Part shown: one piece after another, positions 34,262 to 43,802 of the stretch
How the letters are laid out: every line of letters begins with the position of its first letter
How positions within the stretch are numbered: position 1 is the first letter of the stretch
Source: JBFWUW01 sp050247075
GTDB taxonomy: Bacteria; Planctomycetota; Planctomycetia; Pirellulales; JBFWUW01
Length of the DNA stretch: 64,000 nucleotides
Assembly (NCBI GenBank): GCA_050247075.1
Contig: JBFWUW010000007.1
Span: forward strand, 1-64,000
Direction of reading: 5' to 3'
Notes under the pieces: generated by a model
Databases searched by the model: none
Seen by the model: only the letters and a program-made list of their open reading frames with translations
What the model was told of the DNA's origin: nothing
Made by a program: the position numbers and the translations under genes

Positions 34262-35353
34262 ATGAAGCCGACATCGGACATGATTCGCAAGGCCGCCGTG
34301 TTGGTCTACAGCCTCGACGCCGATACCGCGGATCAATTGCTCGACCAAATGCCGGTCGAAATGGCCGATCGGGTCCGCCGCGCCGCGGCCTCATTGGACG
34401 ACATCAGCCAGGCCGAGCAAGATGCCGTGCTGGGAGAATTTGTCCGCGGTACGGCTAGCCCACCGGCGGACGACGACGCCGAGGGTGTGGAACTGAGCGC
34501 CAAGCTGGCCCGCGACTTTGGCCTGGGCGGGCCAACGCCATCCTTAGAGGCGGGCGAGCCGCCGGCCGCCGATGCGGACGTCCAACCGCCGTTTCGCCTG
34601 CTGCGCGAAACGGCCGCTGATCGGCTGAGCTTGTTGCTAGCCACCGAGAATCCGCAGACCATTGCCCTGGTGGCCACGCATTTGCCGCCGGCGCAAGCCG
34701 CCTCCGTTCTGACCGGATTGCCGGCCGACTTGCACGCCGATGTCATGCGGCGCATGGCCGATCTGGATGAGGCCCATCCCGAAATCGTCCGCGAGGTCGA
34801 ACGGGGACTGGCAGCGCGGATGTCTCAACTCGCCCATGTCGACCAGCGCCGCGTGGCACGGGTGGCCGCCTTGGCCGACATCCTGCGGCATTCCGCCCCG
34901 CTCGAACGGCAGGCGATGCTGGAGTCGCTGCGGCAGGCTGAACCCGAACTAGCCGAACAACTGGCCGCCGCGCAACGGGCCGGTGATCTGCTGGAAGTTG
35001 CCTTGCAGGAGGAACGATCCGCGCAAGCATCAGCCGCGAACCTTGAAGTGCCCCCTTCTCGCTACGCCGGTTTAGACGAATTGGATGATGTTGCACTATC
35101 CGCCGCGTTGGAAGCGGTCGGCGCAGACATGGCCACGCTGGCGCTGGCTGGCGGCAGTGCCGCCCTGCTCGATCGAGTCACGCGGCGTTTGCCCACCCGC
35201 GAAGCCAAACGTTTCCGCCGTGCCCTGGACAAGCTGGGGCCGACCCGGCTCAGCGACATCGACGAAGCACAGCAGGCCCTATTGTCCGCGGCCAATCGTT
35301 GGGCCGCCAACCGGAAATTAACCACAGGCCGCGAGTTGGTTCGCGCCGCTTAA
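34262..35353 (+). CDS. fliG: Flagellar motor switch protein FliG
   Basis: A 363-aa rotor protein that binds FliF and the stator. The middle domain is well matched: ATENPQTIALVATHLPPAQAASVL (the EHPQT motif reads ENPQT). The C-terminal torque domain ends LPTREAKRFRRALDKLGPTRLSDIDEAQQALL, keeping the charged helix that contacts MotA. The N-terminal domain is more divergent, as is common in planctomycetes, with a long acidic linker (ASPPADDDAEGVE). Torque residues being kept is notable because the local MotA is degenerate and MotB is missing. Confidence 0.93.
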   Translation: MKPTSDMIRKAAVLVYSLDADTADQLLDQMPVEMADRVRRAAASLDDISQAEQDAVLGEFVRGTASPPADDDAEGVELSAKLARDFGLGGPTPSLEAGEPPAADADVQPPFRLLRETAADRLSLLLATENPQTIALVATHLPPAQAASVLTGLPADLHADVMRRMADLDEAHPEIVREVERGLAARMSQLAHVDQRRVARVAALADILRHSAPLERQAMLESLRQAEPELAEQLAAAQRAGDLLEVALQEERSAQASAANLEVPPSRYAGLDELDDVALSAALEAVGADMATLALAGGSAALLDRVTRRLPTREAKRFRRALDKLGPTRLSDIDEAQQALLSAANRWAANRKLTTGRELVRAA

Positions 35354-35384
35354 GCCTTTCTTGCCCTTCACCCCAGCAACCATC

Positions 35385-36038
35385 ATGTCCACGGTCATCA
35401 AAGCAGGCCAGCGCCCCGCCGGTGCCGGCGTGTTGGCGTACAACCTGGATGACGTTGCCCAACAAGGGCGGCAGTACCTGGATAAGATCCAAGCCCAAGG
35501 CGCCCAAATCTTGGCTGATGCCCGGCAACAGGCTGCCGGCATCTTGCGAGCGGCCGAGGAGCAAGGGCGGCAAGCAGCGCACGACGCGGCCCATCAGCAG
35601 ATCGACCAAAAAATTGGCAATCAGTTGCAGCCCGTCTTGCCGGCGCTGCGAGAAGCGGTCAGCCAGATCGAGCAATCCAGGCAGGCCTGCGTCAACCATT
35701 GGCAAACGCAAGCCGTGCACGTGGCGGCGGCCATCGCCGCGCGGGTGATCCGCCGAGAACTGAGCCACGACCCCACGATATCGTTGGTCCTGATTCGCGA
35801 AGCGTTGGAGCTGGCGACCGGCAGCGCGCAGATCCGGTTGCGGCTAAACCCCGCCGACCACGTTGCCCTGGCCGGCCAGGTGCAACAACTTATTGGCGAA
35901 CTGTCGCGACTGGGAACAGCCGAAGTCGTGGCCGATCCGGCCATCAGTTCGGGCGGCTGCCGCGTGGAGACAAGATTCGGCGTGATCGATCAACAGATTG
36001 AAGCACAATTAGCGCGAATCGAGGAGGAACTTCGTTAG
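35385..36038 (+). CDS. fliH: Flagellar assembly protein FliH
   Basis: A 217-aa negative regulator and stator-stalk-like partner of the export ATPase FliI. It begins with a short unstructured part, then a long Gln/Ala-rich coiled coil (QILADARQQAAGILRAAEEQGRQAA) and a C-terminal FliH/HrpE-type domain (VHVAAAIAARVIRRELSHDP and later ELSRLGTAEVVADPAISSGGCRVET). The last stretch, with GGCRVET, is the family hallmark. The ATG at 35385 is used instead of an in-frame TTG at 35361. 31 bases after fliG. Confidence 0.92.
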   Translation: MSTVIKAGQRPAGAGVLAYNLDDVAQQGRQYLDKIQAQGAQILADARQQAAGILRAAEEQGRQAAHDAAHQQIDQKIGNQLQPVLPALREAVSQIEQSRQACVNHWQTQAVHVAAAIAARVIRRELSHDPTISLVLIREALELATGSAQIRLRLNPADHVALAGQVQQLIGELSRLGTAEVVADPAISSGGCRVETRFGVIDQQIEAQLARIEEELR

Positions 36039-36225
36039 ACGGAGAACACGGCACGGCGTAACACGACGCTGGCAGCATTGCTCGCCAGCGTATCGCTGCG
36101 CGCAGCGCGTGCGCCGCGTCGCGGAAAAACTTGAGATGAATTCCGGAATCGCGGAAAGCTAGCTGCGCTGGGCGCGCGGCGCGGCCGATATAAAGGATGG
36201 CTCGGTTGCCATTCTACACAAAACA
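36039..36225. other. fliH-fliI spacer with GC-rich hairpins
   Basis: 187 bases with no gene. Overlapping short inverted repeats made of GCGC and CGCG steps (about 36080-36125 and 36160-36195) suggest a decayed palindromic element rather than a promoter. Confidence 0.5.
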
Positions 36226-37596
36226 ATGGAGCCTGCTGGCATCGTCATGCTCGAAATGCTGTCACGAATTCGCGAGGCCGTCCCGACCATGCTGGAAGGA
36301 AGCGTGGTGCGCACGGTGGGCCTCACCGCCGCCGTAGCGGACTTTCCCGCGCCAGTCGGGGCCGTCGTCGAGATTGAACGGCAGCCGGGCGAACCGTTGG
36401 AAGCCGAAGTCATTGGCTTCCGCGACGAGTTAACGCTGCTCTACCCGCTGCGCGGCATGAGCGGCGTACGGCACGGCAACCGCGTTCGCCTGGCACGGAC
36501 CAGCCGCATGTTGCCGGTAGGTCTGGAACTACTGGGACGCGTCATCGACGCGCACGGCAAGGCCATCGACGGCCGGCCGCAACCAGCGCTGCCACATCGG
36601 GCAGCCTTCGACCGCAGACCTCCCCATGCGTTGGACCGCCCCCCCATCGACCAGCCCTTGACGACGGGCGTGCGGGCTATTGACGGCTTGCTGACTTGCG
36701 GCAAAGGGCAGCGGATGGGCGTGTTTGCCGCGGCGGGCGTGGGCAAGAGCGTTACGCTCGGCATGATGGCCCGTTACACCGCGGCCGATGTGAACGTGAT
36801 TGCCTTGATTGGCGAGCGCGGCCGCGAAGTGAACGAATTTCTGGAACGCGATCTGGGGCCAGAGGGCCTGGCCAAGAGCGTGGTCGTGGTCGCCACCAGT
36901 GACGAGCCGGCGTTGGTGCGGGTTCATGCCGCCCTGGCAGCTACGGCGGTGGCGGAATACTTTCGCGATCTTGGCAAGGATGTATTGTTGCTGATGGACT
37001 CGGTAACACGGTTTGCTTTAGCCCAGCGCGAGATTGGCCTGGCGGCCGGTGAACCGCCGACCACCCGCGGCTTTCCCCCGTCGGTATTTGCCATGCTGCC
37101 CAAACTGGTCGAACGGGCGGGCCGCAGTGCGCTGGGCAGCATCACTGGCTTTTACTCGGTGCTGGTCGAAGGGGACGACCCCAACGAACCGGTCAGCGAC
37201 AATGTCCGCAGCCTGCTCGATGGGCACACATTTCTGTCCCGCAAGATGGCTGGCCGGGGCCACTATCCGGCAATCGATGTGCTAGCGAGCTTGAGCCGCT
37301 TGATGTCTTCCATCACCGATCGCGGCGTCCAAGATGCCGCCACCACCATCCGCGAGGCACTCAGCGCCTACCGCGAACACGAAGACTTGATTTCGATTGG
37401 TGCTTACCGCCGCGGCAGCAATATCTTGGTCGATGTGGCGATGGAAATGCGAGAGGAGATCGACAAGTATCTGCGGCAGCGGGTGGACGAGCCGACCACC
37501 GTCTCCCGCGCCCAAGAAGAGCTGATCGCCCTGGCCAGGCGCTGCGCACAACGTCGGGCCGCCTTGCAACAAGGAACCGCTTCCACGGCTCGATGA
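36226..37596 (+). CDS. fliI: Flagellum-specific ATP synthase FliI
   Basis: A 456-aa soluble ATPase that energises type III export of flagellar subunits. Shows the F1-beta-like fold: Walker A in GVFAAAGVGKSVTLG, catalytic region ALIGERGREVNEF, Walker B VLLLMDSVTRFALAQREI, GEPPTTRGFPPSVFAMLPKLVERAG, and the regulatory C-terminus. Start: ATG at 36226; an ATG at 36247 is also possible, neither has a ribosome site. Normal length. Flanked by fliH and fliJ as in all export loci. Confidence 0.96.
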   Translation: MEPAGIVMLEMLSRIREAVPTMLEGSVVRTVGLTAAVADFPAPVGAVVEIERQPGEPLEAEVIGFRDELTLLYPLRGMSGVRHGNRVRLARTSRMLPVGLELLGRVIDAHGKAIDGRPQPALPHRAAFDRRPPHALDRPPIDQPLTTGVRAIDGLLTCGKGQRMGVFAAAGVGKSVTLGMMARYTAADVNVIALIGERGREVNEFLERDLGPEGLAKSVVVVATSDEPALVRVHAALAATAVAEYFRDLGKDVLLLMDSVTRFALAQREIGLAAGEPPTTRGFPPSVFAMLPKLVERAGRSALGSITGFYSVLVEGDDPNEPVSDNVRSLLDGHTFLSRKMAGRGHYPAIDVLASLSRLMSSITDRGVQDAATTIREALSAYREHEDLISIGAYRRGSNILVDVAMEMREEIDKYLRQRVDEPTTVSRAQEELIALARRCAQRRAALQQGTASTAR

Positions 37597-37674
37597 GAAC
37601 CGGGCCCATCGGCGGCCACACACTCATTCAGCGTAATTCCATCACCCGAATTTACTATTTAGCCTCGCGCAACC

Positions 37675-38127
37675 ATGCCCACTTACCGTTTTCGACTGGC
37701 GACCCTGCTCAAGCTCCGCGAGACGACTCGCGACGAGCGGCGTAGCCAGTTGGCGGAGGCACAGCGGATTGAAACGCTGATCGAGGAGCAGTTGCACGAG
37801 GTCGAGCAGAGCATGACCGGCTTGTTGGCGGAACGCTCGCGCTCGTCATCGCCCGGCCCGATCAACGTTGATCGCCTGCTCGACGCGCAGCGTTACGAGC
37901 TGACTTTGCGATCCAGAGACCGTGACTTGCGGCAGCAGCTTGCCTCGGTTCGTTTAGAGGTGGAACGGCGGCGGCTGATTTTGGCCGAAGCCAACCGCGA
38001 GGTGCGCGTGTTGGAAACGCTGCGCGAGTCGCAACAGCAGCAGCACACGTCCGCTGAGTTGACGGCCGAACAGAAACTGCTCGACGAATCCGCCTTGTTG
38101 CGCTATGCGCGAGAGGAGGCATTCTGA
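37675..38127 (+). CDS. fliJ: Flagellar export protein FliJ
   Basis: A 150-aa coiled-coil protein, the central stalk of the export ATPase that hands substrates to the gate. Begins YRFRLATLLKLRETTRDE, the family start, and continues with heptads (ERRSQLAEAQRIETLIEEQLHEVEQ and LRQQLASVRLEVERRRLILAEANREV). Its stop overlaps the start of the next gene by one base (TGATG). Typical length. Confidence 0.9.
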   Translation: MPTYRFRLATLLKLRETTRDERRSQLAEAQRIETLIEEQLHEVEQSMTGLLAERSRSSSPGPINVDRLLDAQRYELTLRSRDRDLRQQLASVRLEVERRRLILAEANREVRVLETLRESQQQQHTSAELTAEQKLLDESALLRYAREEAF

Positions 38128-38828
38128 TGTCGCGGCTATTGGGACTCGTGGGAACATTGATTGCCTGCTTCTGCGTGGCCACCGTGCTGGCCGCCGGCGG
38201 CATGTTGGGTTGGTTGTGGTCGCAAGGCAAGCTCGATGGCGACTCGGCCGAACAGGTGGCAATGGTCCTCAGCGGACGCGATCTGGCTGAATTGGCCGCG
38301 GCCTCCGCCGCGCCCACCGAGCCCGTCGCGCAGGCGGTTCCAACGCCGCCGACCTTGGAGGACATGGCTGCGGCCCGGGCGGCCCGGCTGCGCGACTTGG
38401 AACTACGCGAGCAATCGCTGCGGCACGGGTTGGACCAGCTTGACTTTGAGCGGAGCCGTTTCAAGAACGAGCGGGGCCGCTTTGAGTGGGTCAAAGAGGA
38501 CTTTGAGAACAAACTGGATGCCAAGGAGAAAGACCTGGCCAGCGCCAGCCAAGAGAACGAATTACAGGTTTGGGAAAACATGCGCCCCAAGGCCGCCAAG
38601 GACCAGGCCATGTTGCGCATCGAAGACAAGAAGATCGACGAAGTCGTCGCCTTGCTGTCGCGGATGACCAACGCCAAACGCAAAAAGATCATCGACGAAT
38701 TCAAGACCGAGGAAGAAAAGAAAGCACTGGCCGAAATATTGGAGCTGATCCGAACCGGCGGCCTCGACGCCGACCTCGTCGATCAAACTCGCGACAAAGT
38801 GGAACAAGCGCCAGCCGGCAATCCGTAA
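38127..38828 (+). CDS. MotE-like / MgtE-N-like coiled-coil membrane protein
   Basis: A 233-aa protein with an N-terminal membrane helix (LVGTLIACFCVATVLAAGGMLGWLW), a proline/alanine linker, a long coiled coil (LELREQSLRHGLDQLDFERSRFKNERGRFEWVKEDF), and a C-terminal domain (KKIDEVVALLSRMTNAKRKKIIDEFK ... LAEILELIRTG) like the periplasmic chaperone MotE and the MgtE N-domain. MotE helps MotC stability in alpha-proteobacteria. It is placed after FliJ exactly where many gene clusters carry such a protein. Translationally coupled with fliJ. Function in this organism unknown; the MotE match is by pattern. Confidence 0.7.
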   Translation: MSRLLGLVGTLIACFCVATVLAAGGMLGWLWSQGKLDGDSAEQVAMVLSGRDLAELAAASAAPTEPVAQAVPTPPTLEDMAAARAARLRDLELREQSLRHGLDQLDFERSRFKNERGRFEWVKEDFENKLDAKEKDLASASQENELQVWENMRPKAAKDQAMLRIEDKKIDEVVALLSRMTNAKRKKIIDEFKTEEEKKALAEILELIRTGGLDADLVDQTRDKVEQAPAGNP

Positions 38829-38850
38829 CCCATCTGCCCGTAAAGGCTGT

Positions 38851-40572
38851 ATGCCAGATATCCTGCTCGACAACCTGTTCAATCGGCTCCCCAAGCCCGA
38901 TGCATCGTCGCCGTCCGCCGCGCGGGGCCGCGTGGAGCTTGGTCCGTCGTTCACCGAGCACCTGGGGCTTAGCCAGCAGCCCCCAGAGACAACGGGGCCG
39001 CGCGATGCGCCTACCATGGGGTCGAACTTCACCCGCCGTTCGAGTGCTGATTCCCAACTTCAACGGACATCCGCCAGCACCAGCCGCGACAGAGCGAATC
39101 GTTCGGAAGACTCGCGGTCGGCGGACGAACCGGATAGTCCATCCAGTGCGGCACCCTGCAAGTCCGCCGGTTGCGAGTCGGACCTTGAACCCCCATTGGA
39201 GTTATCGAACCAGGCGCGACCGGACGATTTTGCAACAGAAAAGGATGCCGGCGATGCTGGGAAAGACGATTCTATAAATTCGGATGTGGCCGCTACCGCC
39301 GTAGCCGCGGCAGCACAGCCGGTGCCCATTGGTCTGGCCGCGGATGAGGCGGTAGCCGTTGACCAGGTCGAACCGGTTACGCCTGTTGTCCAAGAAGACA
39401 GCCAGGCGGAATCGGCCGACCAGCAACCGGGCGAGACATCGCCAGAACCATCTGATCTTCCTGCGAGTACGGCTGCGAAGACCGTCCCTAAGCCCAGGGA
39501 ATCCGTGGACGATAGGGCGGCACCTGTTTCCGATCTGGCAGCGTCTGTCACCGAGTTGCCCGCTGACGAGAACCCGGCGCCGCCAGACAAGGCGGACGCG
39601 ACCTCTCCGTCCGAGATCGTTGAGACAGATATAGCAGGCATTACAAGGCCGTCTGTGCCGCTCGAGAGCGACCAGCCAGCCGTGACAATCGCCGCCGCCA
39701 CGGTTGCGGCTGCTGAGACTGACGCCGAGCAAGACACAAACCAGACTGAACAGGGGCAGGCTCCTGCGGAGCAGCCGCCTCAAGGCGAGACACCCAACCG
39801 CCCCAATGCCGCTAACGCGACAAGCATTTCAACGGCGGCCGCGGCGGCATCCTCCGCCGTTGCCCCCGCCGCGGGCGTAACGGTCACTACCGCGGCTTCC
39901 GCGCCCGCTGGGCCGTCAACCGTCACGATTACCGGCCTCCCGCCAGCCGACCGGAGGGCTGCCGCCACTGCCAAAGGTGAGTTCGTGCCAACAGAATCCG
40001 CCCCACCCGTCACCGCCGACAATGGAACGACGGGCAAGAACACGTTGTTGCGAACCGCCGGCGGCGACTTGCATGAACTATCGCCCCGCCTTGGCCCAAA
40101 TCAGACCCAAGCCGAAGCGCCGGCACGCGGGCTGACGCAATTAGAGCGAGTACAACTCGTGCAGCGCGTGGCCCGCGCTGTGCAAACGGCCAGCGACGAT
40201 GGGGGCTTGATGCGATTGCGGCTCAGCCCGCCAGAGTTGGGCGCATTGCGGATGGAAGTCAGCTTGCGCGACGGAGTGTTGCACGCCCGCATTGAAGCCG
40301 AGACACCCCAAGCCCAGGCTGCCTTGCTAGAGAACCTGCCTGCCTTGCGAGAACGGTTGGCGGAACAAGACGTGCGGCTTGGCCGCTTTGACGTCGATCT
40401 GCCCAACCGGCAGCCGGGCGATAGGCCGGCGCAACAATTTCAACAAGACCGGCAGCCGGCTGACAACTGGGGCCAAGAGAACAAGTCACTTCGGCCCGCT
40501 TCGTTGGCCGCGGCCGCGGCTTCCGCCATTCCGGCGGCGGCTGGCGACGGCCGGATCGACATCACTATTTGA
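38851..40572 (+). CDS. fliK: Flagellar hook-length control protein FliK
   Basis: A 573-aa secreted ruler that stops hook growth and switches export specificity. The first about 400 residues are low-complexity (A, T, P, E, D, S), as usual for this fast-evolving part. The conserved C-terminal Flg_hook domain is visible: DDGGLMRLRLSPPELGALRMEVSLRDGVLHARIEAETPQAQ and LRERLAEQDVRLGRFDV (about residues 445-515). It lies 22 bases after the MotE-like gene and 29 before flgD. The domain and context make the call safe even though the N-terminal half has no similarity to expect. Confidence 0.92.
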   Translation: MPDILLDNLFNRLPKPDASSPSAARGRVELGPSFTEHLGLSQQPPETTGPRDAPTMGSNFTRRSSADSQLQRTSASTSRDRANRSEDSRSADEPDSPSSAAPCKSAGCESDLEPPLELSNQARPDDFATEKDAGDAGKDDSINSDVAATAVAAAAQPVPIGLAADEAVAVDQVEPVTPVVQEDSQAESADQQPGETSPEPSDLPASTAAKTVPKPRESVDDRAAPVSDLAASVTELPADENPAPPDKADATSPSEIVETDIAGITRPSVPLESDQPAVTIAAATVAAAETDAEQDTNQTEQGQAPAEQPPQGETPNRPNAANATSISTAAAAASSAVAPAAGVTVTTAASAPAGPSTVTITGLPPADRRAAATAKGEFVPTESAPPVTADNGTTGKNTLLRTAGGDLHELSPRLGPNQTQAEAPARGLTQLERVQLVQRVARAVQTASDDGGLMRLRLSPPELGALRMEVSLRDGVLHARIEAETPQAQAALLENLPALRERLAEQDVRLGRFDVDLPNRQPGDRPAQQFQQDRQPADNWGQENKSLRPASLAAAAASAIPAAAGDGRIDITI

Positions 40573-40601
40573 AGCCAGAGCAAGCACACAGGAGCAACGG
40601 C

Positions 40602-41012
40602 ATGGATGCATCTTCGATTAGCGGCGCATCGTCAACGGTCTCATCCACGGAGGCCACGAACGAAGCGCTCCGCAATTTGGACATGGGCCAGTTCTTGAAC
40701 TTGATGATTGCCGAGCTGCAAAATCAAGATCCGCTCAATCCCATGGACAACCACCAAATCTTGCAGCAGATCGGCGAGATCCGCAACATCGGCGCTACCG
40801 AGCAGTTGTCGAGCACGCTCAGTTCCGTGCTGTTGGGGCAGAATGTGTCCACGGCCAGCAGCCTCATCGGCAAGAATGTGGCCGCGCTGGCCGATGATGG
40901 CGATGAGATATCAGGAAAGGTCGAACGCGTGTCCATCACGGATGGCCAGGCCACGCTGCACGTGGGCGATGCCACGGTTAAGTTAACCAATGTACGAGAA
41001 ATTCAACCGTAA
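40602..41012 (+). CDS. flgD: Flagellar hook capping protein FlgD, short form
   Basis: A 136-aa hook scaffold protein. The N-terminal FlgD domain is clear: FLNLMIAELQNQDPLNPMDNHQ. The C-terminal part (SSLIGKNVAALADDGDEISGKVERV ... VGDATVKLTNVREI) is the small beta domain found in compact FlgD proteins. Enterobacterial FlgD is about 230 aa because it also has a FlgD-type Ig domain, which is missing here. Start: ATG at 40602 with AGGAG seven bases upstream; an earlier in-frame start at 40569 lacks this. Between fliK and flgE, the standard order. Confidence 0.92.
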   Translation: MDASSISGASSTVSSTEATNEALRNLDMGQFLNLMIAELQNQDPLNPMDNHQILQQIGEIRNIGATEQLSSTLSSVLLGQNVSTASSLIGKNVAALADDGDEISGKVERVSITDGQATLHVGDATVKLTNVREIQP

Positions 41013-41096
41013 CTTTTCACGGCCAAGTGAGGGCCACGGCGTGCGCCTGGCCACTCCGACGCCGTTTTATCCAACATTCACGCAGGGGGATCGGAC

Positions 41097-43538
41097 ATGG
41101 GTTTAGCATCCGCATTAAGTACGGCGCTGACTGGGTTATCGGCTGCCGAGACGACCATCGATGTGGTTGGCAATAACGTCGCCAACGCCGGAACCGTGGG
41201 CTTTAAGGAGTCCGAGGCGGTCTTTGCCACGCAGTTCTTGCAGACGCAAAGCTTGGGGTCGGCCCCCACGGCCAGCAACGGCGGTATCAACCCGCGGCAG
41301 ATTGGGTTGGGCGTTATTACGGCGGCCATCACGCCGAATTTCACGCAAGGGACGATCCAAGTCAGTTCGAGTTCGTCCGACCTGGCGATTCAGGGGGACG
41401 GGTTCTTTATCGTGCAGGGTGCGCAAAACGAAACTCTCTATACGCGCGACGGGCAATTCACCACCAACGCCGAGAACCAATTGGTCACCATCAACGGCGA
41501 CCGCGTGTTGGGACAAGGCGTAGACGCCAATTTTCAACTGGCCAGTACCACACTCACTCCGTTGACCATTCCGTTGGGGGCCACGGCGGTGGCTCAGGCC
41601 ACCACGACCGTTGACTTCCAAGGGACATTGACGGCTTCGGGGACCGTGGCAACTACGGGGCAGATCGTGCAGACCGCATCGTTGGGTGACGCTTCCGTCC
41701 CCGCGCCGACCACGGGCGGTGCCGCGCCGGAAGCCGTTGGCCCCCCGGCCACGGCCGCCAGCGGAGTTGTCAGTGCCACACCGGGCGGAATTCCCATCGC
41801 CAACAACTACCGCTATTTCGCTGTGTTTATTGACGCGGATGGCAACGAAAGTGCTCCCTCGCCGATTTCGGCGGCCGTCAATGTTACCGCCGCCAATAGC
41901 ACGATTGATGTAACAATTCCCACCGCGCCCGCCGGCCCACCGGGCAACTGGGTCGGCCGCCGCATCTACCGCACCGACGGTTCGGCCTCGACCACCGCGT
42001 ACCGCGTCACACAGATCAACGACATCGCCACCACCAACACCTTCGCCGATGGCACCTCCAACGCCACCTTGACCACACAGCCTCAACTGGTGACGACGGT
42101 CCCAGGCACGGGCCTGTACCAATACCTGGTGACGTTCGCGCACGACTTGGGGAGCACCTCGCCCAGCCGGCCGGCCCCCTCCTCGGGCACGATCCAGCTT
42201 ACCGGCAATCGCGTGATTCTGAACAATCTGCCGAATGCGGCCTCGCTGCCGCCGCAATACAACCGGGTCAATATTTATCGCAATACGGCGGACGACCCCA
42301 ACACGTACTATCTGGTAGGGCAGCTTGACCCTACCGTGCAAACGTCGTTCATGGATACGGTCCCCGATGCCGTGGCCCGCACACAGCCGGTTATTGACCT
42401 GGATGGACCCAAGATTCAACAATCGACCACGAATGTTGTCGATATTCTGCGGCGCGAGGGGACAACCTATACCCAGGTGTTCCAGGCCGGCACGCTGACT
42501 TTCACGCCGCAAAAGGGAGGGCAGACCCTGGCCCCCCGGTCCTTCACCATCACCAATACGACCAAGGTCAGCGAGCTGTTGTCGTTCATGCAACAGGTGG
42601 CGGGCATCCAGACCGATACCGATCCTATCAATCCTATTCCCAATTCGCTGACCCCCACGGGGACCGCTGCGCCGGGAATCTCGGTGACGGCCGACGGCCG
42701 CATTCAAATCGTCAGTAACAACGGTACGGCTAGCGCCATCGATATCACGTTGGCCGGCCTGAAGCAGCAAGTGGGAGCTAACCAAAACAACGTCAGCCTG
42801 TCGTTTGGCAAGACGCAAGACGCTGTTGGCACCAGTGTCTCGACCGACCTGATTGTCTACGACTCGCTGGGCTCGCCGCTCAATCTGCGGATTACCGCCG
42901 TGCTGGAGAGCCGCGATAGCTCCAACACAACCTACCGCTGGTATGCCGACTCGACGAACAATGATCCATCCACTGGCAACCGCATTAACGTCGGCACCGG
43001 CCTGATCCGCTTCGACGGCACGGGCGGGGTCTTGCAAGTCACCAATGCCAAGGTCTCCATCGACCGGGCCTCGTCGCCGTCGATTTCGCCATTGGAGTTC
43101 AACCTCGACTTTTCGCAAGTATCCGGCCTGGCGGCCAACTCAGCCACGCTGACCGCCACGCGGCAGGATGGTTCCAGTACTGGTACGTTGGCCAGCTATT
43201 TGATTGGCGGCGATGGCCGCATTCGGGGCGTGTTCACCAACGGTGTCACGCGAGACCTGGGGCAAGTGCGGCTGGCGCGGTTCGCCAATCCGGGTGGCTT
43301 GGACCAGCGCGGCCAGAATAACTACGCTGTTGGCATCAATTCGGGCTTGCCGATCGTGGGCAACCCCGGCGAGCAAGGGATCGGCAAGGTCGTGCCGGGT
43401 GCCAAGGAACTTTCCAACACCGACATCGGCAAGAGCCTGATCGACCTGATTACCGCTTCGACCCAATACCGGGGGAACGCCCGCGTGATCACCACGGCGG
43501 AACAGCTCTTGGACGAGTTGCTGAATCTGCGGAGGTAG
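41097..43538 (+). CDS. flgE: Flagellar hook protein FlgE with a two-domain insertion
   Basis: An 813-aa hook subunit, about twice the enterobacterial length. Ends are normal: N-terminal ALTGLSAAETTIDVVGNNVANAGTVGFK and FFIVQGAQNETLYTRDGQF; C-terminal NYAVGINSGLPIVGNPGEQG and SLIDLITASTQYRGNARVITTAEQLLDELL. In the middle (about residues 230-428) are two similar beta-rich, fibronectin-III-like repeats: YRYFAVFIDADGNESAPSP ... GRRIYRTDGSAS, and YQYLVTFAHDLGSTSPSRP ... RVNIYRNTADDP. These should project from the hook surface. Ribosome site AGGGGGA precedes the ATG. 84 bases after flgD. Confidence 0.93.
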   Translation: MGLASALSTALTGLSAAETTIDVVGNNVANAGTVGFKESEAVFATQFLQTQSLGSAPTASNGGINPRQIGLGVITAAITPNFTQGTIQVSSSSSDLAIQGDGFFIVQGAQNETLYTRDGQFTTNAENQLVTINGDRVLGQGVDANFQLASTTLTPLTIPLGATAVAQATTTVDFQGTLTASGTVATTGQIVQTASLGDASVPAPTTGGAAPEAVGPPATAASGVVSATPGGIPIANNYRYFAVFIDADGNESAPSPISAAVNVTAANSTIDVTIPTAPAGPPGNWVGRRIYRTDGSASTTAYRVTQINDIATTNTFADGTSNATLTTQPQLVTTVPGTGLYQYLVTFAHDLGSTSPSRPAPSSGTIQLTGNRVILNNLPNAASLPPQYNRVNIYRNTADDPNTYYLVGQLDPTVQTSFMDTVPDAVARTQPVIDLDGPKIQQSTTNVVDILRREGTTYTQVFQAGTLTFTPQKGGQTLAPRSFTITNTTKVSELLSFMQQVAGIQTDTDPINPIPNSLTPTGTAAPGISVTADGRIQIVSNNGTASAIDITLAGLKQQVGANQNNVSLSFGKTQDAVGTSVSTDLIVYDSLGSPLNLRITAVLESRDSSNTTYRWYADSTNNDPSTGNRINVGTGLIRFDGTGGVLQVTNAKVSIDRASSPSISPLEFNLDFSQVSGLAANSATLTATRQDGSSTGTLASYLIGGDGRIRGVFTNGVTRDLGQVRLARFANPGGLDQRGQNNYAVGINSGLPIVGNPGEQGIGKVVPGAKELSNTDIGKSLIDLITASTQYRGNARVITTAEQLLDELLNLRR

Positions 43539-43802
43539 AAATTCCGTCCGCGGAGAAGATGTCAGCCATCTGCTCCTTCGAGGAGTTGCCAAGCCTTTGG
43601 GTTGAAGGCTACCCAGCCAGATGGGACGCGGTGCCTTCGTTACAATCGGCATAAGCAGCGGGGAGCGGGCTGGAGGCCGCTTTGTCCTTCATTGGGGCTG
43701 CCGAATGGCGGCACGAGGGTGACTTTTGAACTAGGTTTTCAATAGCCTGTCCGCGGTTCGCGCATTCGCGCGGGCCGCCGGCATGGGGAAGCGATCGCGG
43801 AC
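43539..43802. other. flgE-flbD spacer, no gene seen
   Basis: 264 bases between flgE and flbD with no frame worth reporting and no match to sigma-54 spacing. A second promoter for the distal half of the operon could lie here but none can be named. Confidence 0.5.

Noticed and set aside
41136..43118. 660-codon minus-strand frame opposite flgE
   Set aside because: Shadow of flgE: arginine/glycine-rich composition, no family motifs, and flgE on the other strand is certain.
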